From assembly GCA_009910795.1 (NCBI GenBank), contig VMEE01000019.1:1-64000 (forward strand): a DNA stretch of 64,000 bases. Reading direction: 5' to 3'. Below are positions 17,424 to 26,206 of this stretch, piece by piece. Each line of letters starts with the position of its first letter. Position 1 is the stretch's first letter. Below the pieces are notes generated by a model. It made no database searches, was not told the origin of the DNA, and saw only the letters and a list, made by a program, of their open reading frames with translations. The stretch is from Dehalobacter sp. CP. Lineage in GTDB: Bacteria > Bacillota_B > Desulfitobacteriia > Desulfitobacteriales > Syntrophobotulaceae. The position numbers and the translations under genes were made by a program.

Positions 17424-18713
17424 ATGATTCCTGAAAATGACAAAGAGAAAAAAACTCAGAAGAAAAAAACCTTTTCCAAAGAATTTAGCAGACGCGGTTT
17501 TTTGAAGACCTCTCTAGGAGTAGGGGTTGGAGCAGCAGGTGCCGCATTGTTCGGTTCTGAACTGCTGGGAAGTAATAGCATCGCCAATGCACAAGTTGTC
17601 GAGCATGATGACATGCCGGTGGAAATCTCCAGTGACTACAAACGGTATAGCATGGCTTCTCAGGCTCCGATTGGTGCTGTCTCTGCAGAATATGCCGGAA
17701 AAAGGTTTGGGACAATACCTCAAGAAGGAGGAGAGGGCTGGGGACAGCTTGAGTTCGCCTTTGATCATGCCTGCTGGTCGATTGAAGAGGATATCAATAA
17801 GGGTCTGGGCGCTCCGGGTTTTCAATCGCAAGGGTTATTTACTTGGGAAGGTGAAGTAAACCCCAACAAGTACCAATTTGAAAGCCCCGAAGCTGCGAGC
17901 GCGATCATCAAAAGAGTAACAAAATTCTGGGGATCATGTAAGGTCGGGATTGGCCCTTATGATGAACGGTGGCTCTTTTCTGAAGTTCTCGATCTCGCAA
18001 CGGGTAAACCTGTTCCAAATAAGTTACCGTTTACGCCTACAAATGTTATTGTGGCGCTTTTTGAAATGGATTATGACTGCTATCAGACTGCCCCGGCTTT
18101 GCCCCAAGGGGCTGCTTCCGGCAATGAATACTCCGATGCGGGTGTTCTCCTCCATAAGTTGGCTAAATTTATCAGGACATTAGGCTACCAGGCCATACCT
18201 TGTTCCAATGATACGGCTTTAAGTATTCCCTTGGCAATTCAGGCCGGCCTAGGGGAGATCAGCAGAATCGGTATTATGGTCACTAAGGAATATGGGCCGA
18301 GAGTGCGGATATATAAATTGTTCACGGATATGCCATTGGCTATTGATAAACCGGTTACCTTCGGAGCGATGGAATTCTGCAAAACCTGCATGAAATGTGC
18401 TGACGCTTGCCCGTCACAAGCCATATCCCATGATGTAGAACCAAGTTTTAAAACATCTTCCATAACGAATCCAGGAGTCAAAAAATGGGCTCAAGATGGC
18501 GTGAAGTGTATGACCCAATGGTCAAAAGTCGGTACTGACTGCGGTATTTGTATTAAGGTCTGCCCTTACAACAAACGCCAGGAATGGCATCACGACTTAG
18601 TAAGGTTGGGCACAGAAACACCTGCAAAACCCGTTCTGAGGTTCTTTGACGATTTGTTCGGTTATGGTAAGATTTCTGTTCCGGATGCAATAAAGGAATT
18701 CTGGAATAAATAA
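17424..18713 (+). CDS. rdhA: Reductive dehalogenase RdhA (pce/cfr-type), operon 3
   Basis: 429 aa. Tat motif RRGFLKTS near residue 22. Clusters CKTCMKCADACP from Cys319 and CGICIKVCPY from Cys373. The pocket Tyr is kept in EYSDAG where the paralogues have IYSNMG, Asn in CSND where they have CGND, and Arg in PRVR. The changes next to the pocket Tyr and Asn (N to D, M to A, G to S) set this copy apart and hint at a different substrate. AAGGAGGAG precedes the ATG. Confidence 0.92.
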   Translation: MIPENDKEKKTQKKKTFSKEFSRRGFLKTSLGVGVGAAGAALFGSELLGSNSIANAQVVEHDDMPVEISSDYKRYSMASQAPIGAVSAEYAGKRFGTIPQEGGEGWGQLEFAFDHACWSIEEDINKGLGAPGFQSQGLFTWEGEVNPNKYQFESPEAASAIIKRVTKFWGSCKVGIGPYDERWLFSEVLDLATGKPVPNKLPFTPTNVIVALFEMDYDCYQTAPALPQGAASGNEYSDAGVLLHKLAKFIRTLGYQAIPCSNDTALSIPLAIQAGLGEISRIGIMVTKEYGPRVRIYKLFTDMPLAIDKPVTFGAMEFCKTCMKCADACPSQAISHDVEPSFKTSSITNPGVKKWAQDGVKCMTQWSKVGTDCGICIKVCPYNKRQEWHHDLVRLGTETPAKPVLRFFDDLFGYGKISVPDAIKEFWNK

Positions 18714-18731
18714 GAAAAGAGGAGAGGTAAT

Positions 18732-19034
18732 ATGATTATTTTCTGGTTAATCTTGGGAGCACTCATGGCATCATCCATATGGTTCGTATATATCAAATTC
18801 CAGGCTGCAGGAAAAATGTCCTTAGCCCGCTGGATCTTAACGGCAATATCCGTGATCTGGGGAGCATTTCTCCTGGCTTGGATCGTCTACAGCATTGCCG
18901 AAGGTGAGATGCAGGCTGCAGGCATGGGGCTGTTAATCTTCGGAGCGATCCTTCTTGTCTTAGTTATCGTTACGGTACGGTTAAATTCTTTAATACCCTC
19001 CAAAAAGAAAGCTGATAAAGTAGAGGCCGCATAA
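18732..19034 (+). CDS. rdhB: Membrane anchor RdhB (PceB-like), operon 3
   Basis: 100 aa, three transmembrane segments, EGE motif in SIAEGEMQAAGMG. It starts 18 bases after rdhA, 12 bases closer than in operons 1 and 2, behind AGGAGAGG. Confidence 0.88.
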   Translation: MIIFWLILGALMASSIWFVYIKFQAAGKMSLARWILTAISVIWGAFLLAWIVYSIAEGEMQAAGMGLLIFGAILLVLVIVTVRLNSLIPSKKKADKVEAA

Positions 19035-19068
19035 TTTCAGTCAGGCAGACCTTTAACAGGAGCAAGAA

Positions 19069-20325
19069 ATGAAAAACTCAGCAAATAAAATCATTGTGTT
19101 TGCAGCAGTTATATTCCTCATAACGTTAGGTTTCAGCTGGACTCATACAGATAACGATATCATGCCTTTTATGAATCAAGTTTTTCCGGAAGCGCAATCT
19201 TTTCAAAAGATTGCGTCTTCCCCTGTTATATACGAAGGGCAAACAAAAGATCAAAACGGCAGCGAAGAAAAAATAGGCTACGTCGTAATCGAGCAAGCGG
19301 TTGCTTATGGCGGTCCGATCAAGATGGTTACCGGAATTAACCTGCAAGGAAAAATTGTCGGGACGGTTATCGCCGCACACAAGGATACACCATCATTTAT
19401 CGATAATATTCTAGATCAGAAATATTTGGAAAGATTTATCGGAAAAGACATCACAGATCCTTTATCCATTAACAAGGATATCGACCGGATATCGGGCGCA
19501 ACCTTTTCTACAAGGGGGATAGCCAAAGCGGTTTCCCAGGGAAGCCATGCCGTAGCCAGGAGCGAGTTCGGGCTGAATGTTAAGGATGAAGTGGAACCGT
19601 TTAAGTTCGGATCCAAGGAAATTGCCGTCATAGCGTTGGTCATCCTGATGGTGATTGGCGTGGCATTCAAACAAAAAAAATTACGCTGGCTTGCCCTTTT
19701 AGGAAGTTTAGTCATCATTGGTTTCCAATATAATACGCCCATTTCGCTTGCAAATATTACCGGACTTCTCATGGGGAATTTCCCGTCTATTCGTGAAAAC
19801 CTCGTTTGGTATATCCTCTTAATCGGCATCCCGGTGATCACCTTGATCTTAGGAAAGAATGTTTACTGTTTCTGGCTTTGCCCGTTTGGTGCTTTGCAGG
19901 AAATCACGGCCAAAGTAGGCGGCGGCAAATTCAAATGCTGCAATAAAGCAGTCGAAGCCAAAGCGGCTAAAATAAGATATGTACTCATCTACCTGGCACT
20001 CATAGGCGCATTCCTGACAAAATCACCGAGTTTTGCCGGCTACGAACCTTTTGCTACTTTGTTTGGCCGGCAGGGGTTCGGCATTCAGTGGCTTATCTTG
20101 CCGGTCGTGATTTTTAGTTCCTTCTTTATCAGCAGATTCTGGTGCAGGTTTTTCTGTCCGGGCTTGATACTCAATGAGATCATTTTGCGCCCTAGGAGAT
20201 ATATTATGGGGATTTTAGAAAAAGCCAAATTGAAAAAAGTTCGGGGAAGTAAAGGAATCAAAGGAATCGAAGCAATTGAAGTAAGATCTGCAAATGAATT
20301 GGATAACATCGAGGTAAAAGAATGA
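19069..20325 (+). CDS. rdhC: RdhC, NosR/NirI-like flavoprotein, operon 3
   Basis: 418 aa, with SGAT in DRISGATFST, CFWLCPFG and CRFFCPGL. It begins MKNSANKII behind ACAGGAG, which shows the ancestral start that operon 2 has lost. The shorter C-terminal tail ends IEVRSANELDNIEVKE. The conserved intragenic repeat is at 19193-19215. Confidence 0.9.
   Translation: MKNSANKIIVFAAVIFLITLGFSWTHTDNDIMPFMNQVFPEAQSFQKIASSPVIYEGQTKDQNGSEEKIGYVVIEQAVAYGGPIKMVTGINLQGKIVGTVIAAHKDTPSFIDNILDQKYLERFIGKDITDPLSINKDIDRISGATFSTRGIAKAVSQGSHAVARSEFGLNVKDEVEPFKFGSKEIAVIALVILMVIGVAFKQKKLRWLALLGSLVIIGFQYNTPISLANITGLLMGNFPSIRENLVWYILLIGIPVITLILGKNVYCFWLCPFGALQEITAKVGGGKFKCCNKAVEAKAAKIRYVLIYLALIGAFLTKSPSFAGYEPFATLFGRQGFGIQWLILPVVIFSSFFISRFWCRFFCPGLILNEIILRPRRYIMGILEKAKLKKVRGSKGIKGIEAIEVRSANELDNIEVKE
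19193..19215 (+). other. Intragenic perfect inverted repeat in rdhC, copy 3
   Basis: The same 23 bases as 10783-10805 and 15001-15023. Confidence 0.6.
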
Positions 20326-20429
20326 AAAGCAAATTAAGCATGGAGGATTTATTATTTATCTTATTGACTTTGGCTGTCGCCATCATGATTGTAATAAGTG
20401 AAGTTCAGTCTCACCATGTTATTTCTTAA
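20322..20429 (+). CDS. 35-aa membrane microprotein coupled to rdhC, operon 3
   Basis: ATGA overlap with rdhC: MKSKLSMEDLLFILLTLAV..., single hydrophobic helix, ending SEVQSHHVIS. It is the most divergent of the three 35-aa copies, yet the same length. Confidence 0.68.
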   Translation: MKSKLSMEDLLFILLTLAVAIMIVISEVQSHHVIS

Positions 20430-20463
20430 TAAATATTTAGATTCTTCGCCCCGTCTACACACG

Positions 20464-20482
20464 GATCCGCTAAAAGCGGATC
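20464..20482. terminator. Small hairpin between convergent genes
   Basis: GATCCGC/GCGGATC around TAAAA, just upstream of the long stem at 20504-20546. Confidence 0.4.
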
Positions 20483-20503
20483 AATCACGTTAGCCATAGC
20501 CAC

Positions 20504-20546
20504 AAAAGAACTGGTGACAGTTTGATAGACTGTCACCAGTTCTTTT
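20504..20546. terminator. Bidirectional terminator between convergent operons
   Basis: Perfect 18-bp stem AAAAGAACTGGTGACAGT / ACTGTCACCAGTTCTTTT with a 7-base loop. It gives a T-rich 3' end on either strand and separates rdhABC operon 3 from the minus-strand rdhA. Confidence 0.8.
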
Positions 20547-20576
20547 AGAAGATAAAGTCCTCAAAAATTACGCCTT

Positions 20577-20740
20577 AAAATCGTTCCGATTAACTGGATA
20601 CGTTGAGAATTGCTTCACGTCATACTTATAAAGCTCCGGAAGCTCCGTGAGTTCCGTGAGTTCCGTGAGTTGCAGCAGGTGCAGCAGAGTTAATGCGTTT
20701 GAGAGTTGCTTCAACGTCATACTTATAAAGTTCCGGATAC
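20577..20740 (-). repeat. 97-base-offset direct duplication at the 3' end of rdhA
   Basis: The block CATACTTATAAAG...TCCGGA occurs at about 20621 and again at 20718, and the DNA on its far side (TGCTTCACGT versus TGCTTCAACGT) also matches. Between them lie three tandem copies of TCCGTGAGT. Because 97 is not a multiple of three, the second copy is read out of frame. Confidence 0.65.
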
Positions 20741-22071
20741 TCCAGCCACCACTTATATTTCTCAATCTGTTCCGTGCCGTATCCGAACATATCATCGATA
20801 CCTTTAAGCAATTTTGAAGCATTCTCTCCTTTACTGCCAATCCACAAGCCAGCTTCATGGAACCAAGAATCTTCTTTGGAGTTCCAAGGACATACTTTCA
20901 CACATCTTCCGCAGCTGACGCCTTCATCGTTAGCAGCGCGGAATACCGTACACTTCTTAGAATCAGTATTCCAACGGAGATAACCATTGTGCGGTACAGG
21001 GTCATCATCAAAGCTAATAGCTTGAGAAGGACAGTTATCCGCACACTTTTTACATACTCTGCAGAAATCCTGCAGACCAAAATCAATCGGTTTATCCGTT
21101 GCCAAAGGCAAATCCGTTGTAACTGCTGAAGTTTTATGACGGAAACCAATACGAGGATGAAGAGCAGTATCAACTGTCCTGGTAAGTTCACCCATTCCGC
21201 AGGCAATCAGACAAGGTGGAATAAGAACCTCGTAATTCCCAAAATGATGGGCCCTGGCATGATAACCCAACTGACGAATATAACTTGCCATGATGATTGC
21301 CGCATTGGCAGCGGCATGGTAACACCGATTCGATTGGGTGACACCCATGGCGTCATATCCTGTTGAACCCAACCAAGTTTCCAAATGCATCTCTACAGCC
21401 ATACAAATAACGTAAGGCATTTTATCTGTGATAGGCACCTTTCCAAATGGTGTATTGATGGGAACAGCTTGCATGAGATATGCGGCTAAGGGCGGTTCCA
21501 TGTTACTTTCGTAATAAGCAAAATCAGGCATATTGCCGATACCTACTTCGTCTGCTCGAAGGTAATAGGCGAAATCTTTAATATGCTGGGACATCTGTTC
21601 AGGGTCTGGTATAGGCAATTTATGCGGATTTGGCTCTCCTGTAAGCATAGATATACCTGAGACTGCTCCAATAGCACTTGCAAACGGTAATGCCATAGGA
21701 TGTCTAAACAGTGTAGTAAAAAGTCCGGCCCTTGCTTTATCACCCAATTCTCCTGATACAGCCAGGGCAAATCCGGCATCTTTCTCATTGGTTTGCTTCA
21801 CTTTTCCAACAATCTTGGTTGTCCCCAGCCATTGATCGTTATTTTCGACATAACGGACGGATGCACCGCCATAATTCGCTTTAGGACGCAATTTTGACCA
21901 TTGTCCTTTGGTGGTCTGATAGTCCAAACTAGGTGATGCTACCGCTGCGTTGGCGATCTTGGCGGGTGCCGCAATCGCACCCATGACGCCCATTGCAGTG
22001 GCTGCTACCCCGGTTTTCAGAAAACCACGGCGGCTTATTCCTTTTTCTTTATTTTCTGAATTTACGGACAT
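20626..22071 (-). CDS. rdhA: Reductive dehalogenase RdhA (cpr-type), minus strand
   Basis: 481 aa, longer than the usual 455-460. Tat motif RRGFLKTG near residue 15. Clusters [12 protein letters not shown] from Cys337 and CGRCVKVCPW. Pocket Tyr (CYHA), Asn (HFGN) and Arg (GFRHK) conserved. Start ATG 22071 follows GAGGAGG; an in-frame codon at 22104 lies inside rdhB. The C terminus carries an unusual tail after YKYDVEATLKR, ending in three THG repeats and ASGAL, made by a duplication that shifted the frame at the 3' end. The tail is beyond the catalytic domain, so the enzyme is probably still functional. Confidence 0.9.
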   Translation of the reverse strand: MSVNSENKEKGISRRGFLKTGVAATAMGVMGAIAAPAKIANAAVASPSLDYQTTKGQWSKLRPKANYGGASVRYVENNDQWLGTTKIVGKVKQTNEKDAGFALAVSGELGDKARAGLFTTLFRHPMALPFASAIGAVSGISMLTGEPNPHKLPIPDPEQMSQHIKDFAYYLRADEVGIGNMPDFAYYESNMEPPLAAYLMQAVPINTPFGKVPITDKMPYVICMAVEMHLETWLGSTGYDAMGVTQSNRCYHAAANAAIIMASYIRQLGYHARAHHFGNYEVLIPPCLIACGMGELTRTVDTALHPRIGFRHKTSAVTTDLPLATDKPIDFGLQDFCRVCKKCADNCPSQAISFDDDPVPHNGYLRWNTDSKKCTVFRAANDEGVSCGRCVKVCPWNSKEDSWFHEAGLWIGSKGENASKLLKGIDDMFGYGTEQIEKYKWWLEYPELYKYDVEATLKRINSAAPAATHGTHGTHGASGAL

Positions 22072-22084
22072 TAATTTTCCTCCT

Positions 22085-22393
22085 CTAAGCCTCGATTGAT
22101 TCATTGACCTTTTTATTGATACGGATAAACCCTAAGAAGCGCGCCAGCACTATTGCCATTATGATCGAAATGCCTCCGAATAGGAAAATTGCCGTGCTGG
22201 ATGCCTTAACGTGTCCTACGCTAGCATTAATGTAAACAAAGGAAATCCCCATCCAAGTAACGGCATACCAAATAACATATAAGGACCAGTTCAGTACCGT
22301 TTTCCACATTAGATCCTTTTGGGCGCGAGGTCTAATCCAAAGTATCCCCGCTAAAAATAACACACCGGCAAGAAAAATTAAGAATGTACTCAT
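22085..22393 (-). CDS. rdhB: Membrane anchor RdhB, minus strand
   Basis: 102 aa, three hydrophobic segments, VGHVKASST after the second. AGGAGGTG precedes ATG 22393. rdhA follows 13 bases after its end. An exact dehalobox lies about 50 bases upstream. Confidence 0.88.
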   Translation of the reverse strand: MSTFLIFLAGVLFLAGILWIRPRAQKDLMWKTVLNWSLYVIWYAVTWMGISFVYINASVGHVKASSTAIFLFGGISIIMAIVLARFLGFIRINKKVNESIEA

Positions 22394-22439
22394 AAATCCA
22401 CCTCCTTTTAGATATAAGTCTACTGATTTATCCGGTGGG

Positions 22440-22461
22440 AATGTTAATTTAAATTAACATT
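22440..22461. promoter_or_regulatory. Exact dehalobox TTAAT-N4-ATTAA in a 22-bp palindrome
   Basis: 22444-22457 reads TTAAT-TTAA-ATTAA, identical to the published CprK consensus, inside a perfect palindrome from 22440 to 22461. It is placed to activate the minus-strand rdhB-rdhA pair, with the regulator gene just upstream on the same strand. Confidence 0.8.
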
Positions 22462-22675
22462 GCTAATATTTTTCAGGCCTGTGCACATAAAAAAAATCTC
22501 CCGGATTTCTCCGGAAGCACTATCCTGAACTGTTGTAATATAGGATTTGGTAACTGCCTGATTGATGAGATCTACCTCTTTCATCATCTGACTAGTCTTA
22601 ATAATACTTTTGGTCTGACCTACGACACCCTTCAAAATTGGTTGTTGCAAGAATATATTATAAGCCTTGTTTTTT

Positions 22676-23371
22676 CTAAAAAAGATGTTTCTCAAATGTT
22701 AGCTCTTTTAATCTATCTAAATCATGGATAATGATTTTGCCTTTCTTTTTCTCAATAATCTTTTGCTTTTCCAAATATCCTAATACTTTGGATATCGTGA
22801 CATGATGGACTCCTGAGATTTCAGAAATAGTTCTCTGAGACAATTCGAGACGGATTTCATATGAATTTCCTACGGGTATTCCGTTGGAAATGCATAGACC
22901 GTAAATCAGTCTTACTATCCTGATCGTCGGATTGTATAATTCCATTTCAACTGTTTGCATCATATAATAAAGGCTTTTAGAAAAAGTGTTCTTTAAGATT
23001 TCAAAAAATATATCATCATCTATTTGAAATATTACTTTGAGCTGCGCCTCCGTGAAAAAACATACGCTGCATTTTTCTATAGTAGTTATATAGGAATTAT
23101 CATGTTTCATCGGAAAGAGCTTGCACAGGATTCCATTTTTGCCGCAAAAATAATGCAATATTTCCCTGCCGTCCTCTGTTACCATTTTGTTTTGGACTTT
23201 TCCTGAAAGCACATAGATTAGCATCGGCTCCCTATCCCCTGGTAAAGTAATAGCGCTCCCTTTTGCATAGGATTTCACAATTCCTAGATGGGTAAATTTT
23301 TGCAGTCTCTCGACAGGGTAAAATGTGTCAGGAATGGTTCTTGACACCTCATCAGAAAAATCGTATTTCAT
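22676..23371 (-). CDS. rdhK: CRP/FNR-family regulator RdhK
   Basis: 231 aa, with IPDTFYPVERLQKFTHLGIVKSY at the front and recognition segment ISEISGVHHVTISKVLGYLEK. ATG 23371 aligns with the start of its close paralogue at 26207; an ATG at 23392 is possible. It is upstream of, and co-oriented with, the rdhBA pair that carries the exact dehalobox. The two regulators share KIIIHDLDRLKELTFEK at the C terminus, so they are a recent duplicate pair. Confidence 0.88.
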   Translation of the reverse strand: MKYDFSDEVSRTIPDTFYPVERLQKFTHLGIVKSYAKGSAITLPGDREPMLIYVLSGKVQNKMVTEDGREILHYFCGKNGILCKLFPMKHDNSYITTIEKCSVCFFTEAQLKVIFQIDDDIFFEILKNTFSKSLYYMMQTVEMELYNPTIRIVRLIYGLCISNGIPVGNSYEIRLELSQRTISEISGVHHVTISKVLGYLEKQKIIEKKKGKIIIHDLDRLKELTFEKHLF

Positions 23372-23445
23372 ACCTTCTTCGCCCCTTCCCATATATACCT
23401 CTAGTAATTTACTTTATGGTCATTTAAATGATAAAGGTTTTTAGT

Positions 23446-23459
23446 TTAGTTTATACTAG
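23446..23459. promoter_or_regulatory. Dehalobox-like site TTAGT-N4-ACTAG
   Basis: TTAGT-TTAT-ACTAG, one base off TTAGT-N4-ACTAA, 75 bases upstream of the minus-strand regulator. It could be an autoregulatory site or a remnant that served the decayed regulator on the other side. Confidence 0.5.
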
Positions 23460-23504
23460 ATTTCAAATTATACCATATCGATTTAACCTTTCAATTTCCC
23501 CTTA

Positions 23505-23789
23505 ATATTTTTGAACCCAACGATTAGAATTGTAAAATTGATTTATAATCTTTGTGTGTTTCCAAGGATACCTGTCAATAACCATATTGAAGCGAGCATG
23601 CTGCCATCTTATAATACAATAGTGGATATAACCGGAGTCCATTATGTGACGGTCTCTAAGGTATTTTGTATCTTGAAAAAGCAGAAAATACTAAAAAGGA
23701 AGAAGGAAAAATTGCTGATATATGATAAAGAAAAACTAAAAAAGTTAATGCAACAAACACAGATATTTAAACATGAAAGCACTTGTTAA
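23505..23789 (+). pseudogene. rdhK: C-terminal fragment of an rdhK
   Basis: About 92 codons equivalent to the last third of the regulator at 18-740: NPTIRIVKLIYNLC, VNNHIE, ITGVHYVTVSKVFCILKK, QTQIFKHEST. The sensor barrel and linker are gone and there is no ribosome binding site, only an internal TTG as start. It is a deletion remnant. Confidence 0.75.
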
Positions 23790-24136
23790 GACAGATATTT
23801 TATTCCCCGTTTAGTGATATGGACTTCGAAAATTTGAAAGGCTATAAGATCAAGGTCTTCCGTTAAGTAAATACAACGAAAATAATCGCAGAGGACTGAC
23901 CTTTCATATTAGGGAACAGTTCTCTATTTTTAGATAATCGAGTTACTTTAATCATACAGAATTAACAAAATGTTATATAAAATTTTAAGGAGGGGATATA
24001 GATCATAATATTTTTTATGTTATGTAGCATGCGCCAACATTATGAGTTTTTAAATTATGATAATATTCATATAACAAGTCGGAGGCCGTAGAAACAAAAA
24101 GGACAATAGAATGAAATTTTTAGGGGAATAATAATT
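23790..24136. other. Intergenic region, no gene
   Basis: AT-rich. An orphan ribosome-binding-like AAGGAGGGG at 23989 is followed only by a 23-codon ORF (from ATG 24018), with no match to anything in the island. GTAGC-ATGC-GCCAA at about 24024 resembles the weak box at 52270. Nothing else was seen. Confidence 0.4.
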
Positions 24137-24814
24137 ATGGAAAAAATTTTTAACAACAATTATATTTTACCGAATAATTTTTATCCAATAAATAAGTTAA
24201 AAAATTATCTCAATATGGGGATTGTCCGAAATTACCAAAAAGGAGATTCCGTTGTTTCACCCGGAGAGATCATCGATAGCGTTATTTATGTTATTTCAGG
24301 AAAATTAGGTATTACCTTTCTAACTGAGGATGGAAAAAAAAGGATGATGTTCCATGCTGATGCTGGCACGTTTGTTGATCGATTATTTCAGTCTGATGAT
24401 TGTCTCGTTGATGTTGTTTCAGAAGAAGAGAGCGTTGTATGCTATTTTTCAAAAGACCAGTTGCTTGAGATGTTTCAGCAGGATAAGGAAGTTCTCTGTG
24501 AATTTATTACGAGTTATGCATCAAAATGTGGGTATTTTATGCATGAATCTAAGGAAATGGCGCTCTATAATCCTTCGGTTCGGGTTCTGCGATTACTTTA
24601 TAAGCTTTGCCTTACTAAAGGAGAGTTAGTTAACAATGTTTATGAAATTAATATTAAGTTGTCGCAAAAGGCTATTTCTGAAATGACAGGTGTCCATTAT
24701 GTGACTGTCTGCAAAATATTCCAAAATCTAAGAGAAAAGAACATTTTGCGTAAAACATCCAATAAGATTATAATCTTTGACTTAAAAAGACTTAAAGATC
24801 TGATCAGCAACTGA
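24137..24814 (+). CDS. rdhK: CRP/FNR-family regulator RdhK
   Basis: 225 aa of the subgroup opening ILPNNFYPIxKLxNY, shared with the regulators at 43641 and 60964. Sensor barrel about residues 20-120; recognition segment ISEMTGVHYVTVCKIFQNL. A weak ribosome binding site (AGGGG) precedes the ATG. It now stands before a deleted rdhBA unit (24957-25838), so it may have lost its local target. Confidence 0.87.
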   Translation: MEKIFNNNYILPNNFYPINKLKNYLNMGIVRNYQKGDSVVSPGEIIDSVIYVISGKLGITFLTEDGKKRMMFHADAGTFVDRLFQSDDCLVDVVSEEESVVCYFSKDQLLEMFQQDKEVLCEFITSYASKCGYFMHESKEMALYNPSVRVLRLLYKLCLTKGELVNNVYEINIKLSQKAISEMTGVHYVTVCKIFQNLREKNILRKTSNKIIIFDLKRLKDLISN

Positions 24815-24831
24815 CGAACCTTTCGTCAGTT
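24809..24831 (+). terminator. Hairpin overlapping the regulator stop codon
   Basis: AACTGACGAA/TTCGTCAGTT, followed by ATTT. A second hairpin follows at 24855. Confidence 0.6.
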
Positions 24832-24854
24832 ATTTCTGGGTTTGGGACAAAAAG

Positions 24855-24883
24855 AAGAGGTGCTTGGAGAAGCACCTCTTTTA
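24855..24883 (+). terminator. Intrinsic terminator
   Basis: AAGAGGTGCTT/AAGCACCTCTT with a 4-base loop, then TT. It follows the regulator at 24137 and would insulate the dead rdhBA remnant. Confidence 0.7.
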
Positions 24884-24956
24884 CAGTATCTTTTCATGCA
24901 AAAAAAGTTAATATGGATTGTACGAACGATATAAAAAATTTGAAAATTTATAATTC

Positions 24957-25021
24957 ATGCACGGTTGCTAGGTTTTATCGGTGTGAAAAAAACGGGAAAC
25001 GCAAGTTCACAACAAGCTTGA
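24957..25021 (+). pseudogene. rdhB: 3' fragment of rdhB
   Basis: About 65 bases, nearly identical to the end of the rdhB at 27149-27460 (CACGGTTGCTAGGTTTTATC and on to ACAAGCTTGA). The first four-fifths of the gene is missing. Confidence 0.85.
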
Positions 25022-25838
25022 TTGGGAGGGAAAATGCCGGAATATGCATATTATTCCTACCATGTAGAAGATCCTAAAGGCCTATTTAAAAAGCCTTGGG
25101 AACAATGTGTCGCCCCGGTAACTGAACGCCTTCCTTATGTTATTTCGTTTATTATTGACCAGCATTTGGAGACGATGTCGGGTTCCACAGGGTATGACCA
25201 AATCAGTGGTACGCAGTCCTACAAGTGAAACAGCAGGTGTTGCTGTTGTCTTGGCTCAATACATCCGAAAACTTGGTTATAATGCCAGGGCTCATCATGC
25301 TAAAAATTCTCTAATGGTTTTTACTCCTGCCTTTATAGCTAGTGGGTTAGGGGAACTATCCCGTACAGGTGATACTTCAGTCCATCCTAAATTTGGATTC
25401 CGCCATAAAGGTGCTTGTGTTACTACGGATCTGCCGCTTGCTCCCGATAAGCCAATTAATTTCGGTTTACAGGATTTTTGCAAAATATGTAAAAAGTGTG
25501 CGGAAAACTGTCCAGTCCAAGCAATTACACATGATGAGAGTCCTGTTGAATATAATGGATACTTGCGTTGGAATAGTGATTTCAAAAAGTGCTCGGATTT
25601 CCGGGCAACAAATGAAGAAGGTAATTCCTGCGGTCGCTGTATGAAAGTCTGCCCCTGGAACTCCAAGGAAGATTCATGGTTCCATCAGGCTTGGATCGGA
25701 AGCCAAAATGAAGCATCAGCCAAATTGCTCAAATCGGTTGATGACATGTTTGGCTATGGTACGGAACAGATCTTAAAATACAAATGGTGGCTGGAGTGGC
25801 CTGAACTGTTATCAATTCCGGATAAAATGCCATTCTGA
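25022..25838 (+). pseudogene. rdhA: rdhA with N-terminal half deleted and a frameshift
   Basis: Starts abruptly at [10 protein letters not shown], about residue 180 of intact paralogues, so the Tat signal is lost. The reading frame breaks near 25215 (SGTQSYK then stop; homology resumes one frame over at [22 protein letters not shown]). The second half is well kept: [22 protein letters not shown], ending [14 protein letters not shown], with two residues missing in WFHQA-WIGS. The deletion joins the rdhA ribosome binding site to an internal GGGAAAATG. It cannot make an exported enzyme. Confidence 0.88.
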
Positions 25839-25915
25839 TAACCAGACCTGAATTATAATTAATGGCTCTATATCAAACGTTGGAATAACCTAAATAAGAG
25901 TAAATAGTCCGATAT

Positions 25916-25956
25916 ATGCTGGTAATAGTCAGATAGACCGTTACCAGCATTTTTAT
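25916..25956 (+). terminator. Intrinsic terminator
   Basis: ATGCTGGTAA/TTACCAGCAT then TTTTTAT, after the rdhA pseudogene. The rest of the gap to 26206 is AT-rich with no gene seen. Confidence 0.7.
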
Positions 25957-26206
25957 AATTGATAAAAAAGTTTGATAAAAGGTTATTGTATTCTAATATC
26001 GCAAATTCTATAATAAAATTATGATTTTCGGCATGTATGGAAATTGAAAAAAAACAATATATGAAGTTATTATTCCGTTTATTTATCGTATCTTAACACA
26101 GTTTACTAACAAAAAAATTTAATACATGCGCAAACAAATAAGATTATTTTTTAAGGAAAATATATAAATTAATAAGAAAGTATATTATTGGGGGGGTTAG
26201 AAAGCC

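Noticed and set aside
20568..20858. 96-codon minus-strand ORF ending YPVNRNDFKA
   Set aside because: It overlaps the rdhA 3' end in another frame; its tail is the out-of-frame second copy of the duplicated rdhA end, recorded as a repeat.
22444..22695. 83-codon minus-strand ORF between rdhB and rdhK
   Set aside because: TTG start with no ribosome binding site, overlaps the rdhK 3' end and the dehalobox palindrome, no family resemblance.
24018..24089. 23-codon ORF behind AAGGAGGGG
   Set aside because: No resemblance to any gene in the island and no conservation evidence.
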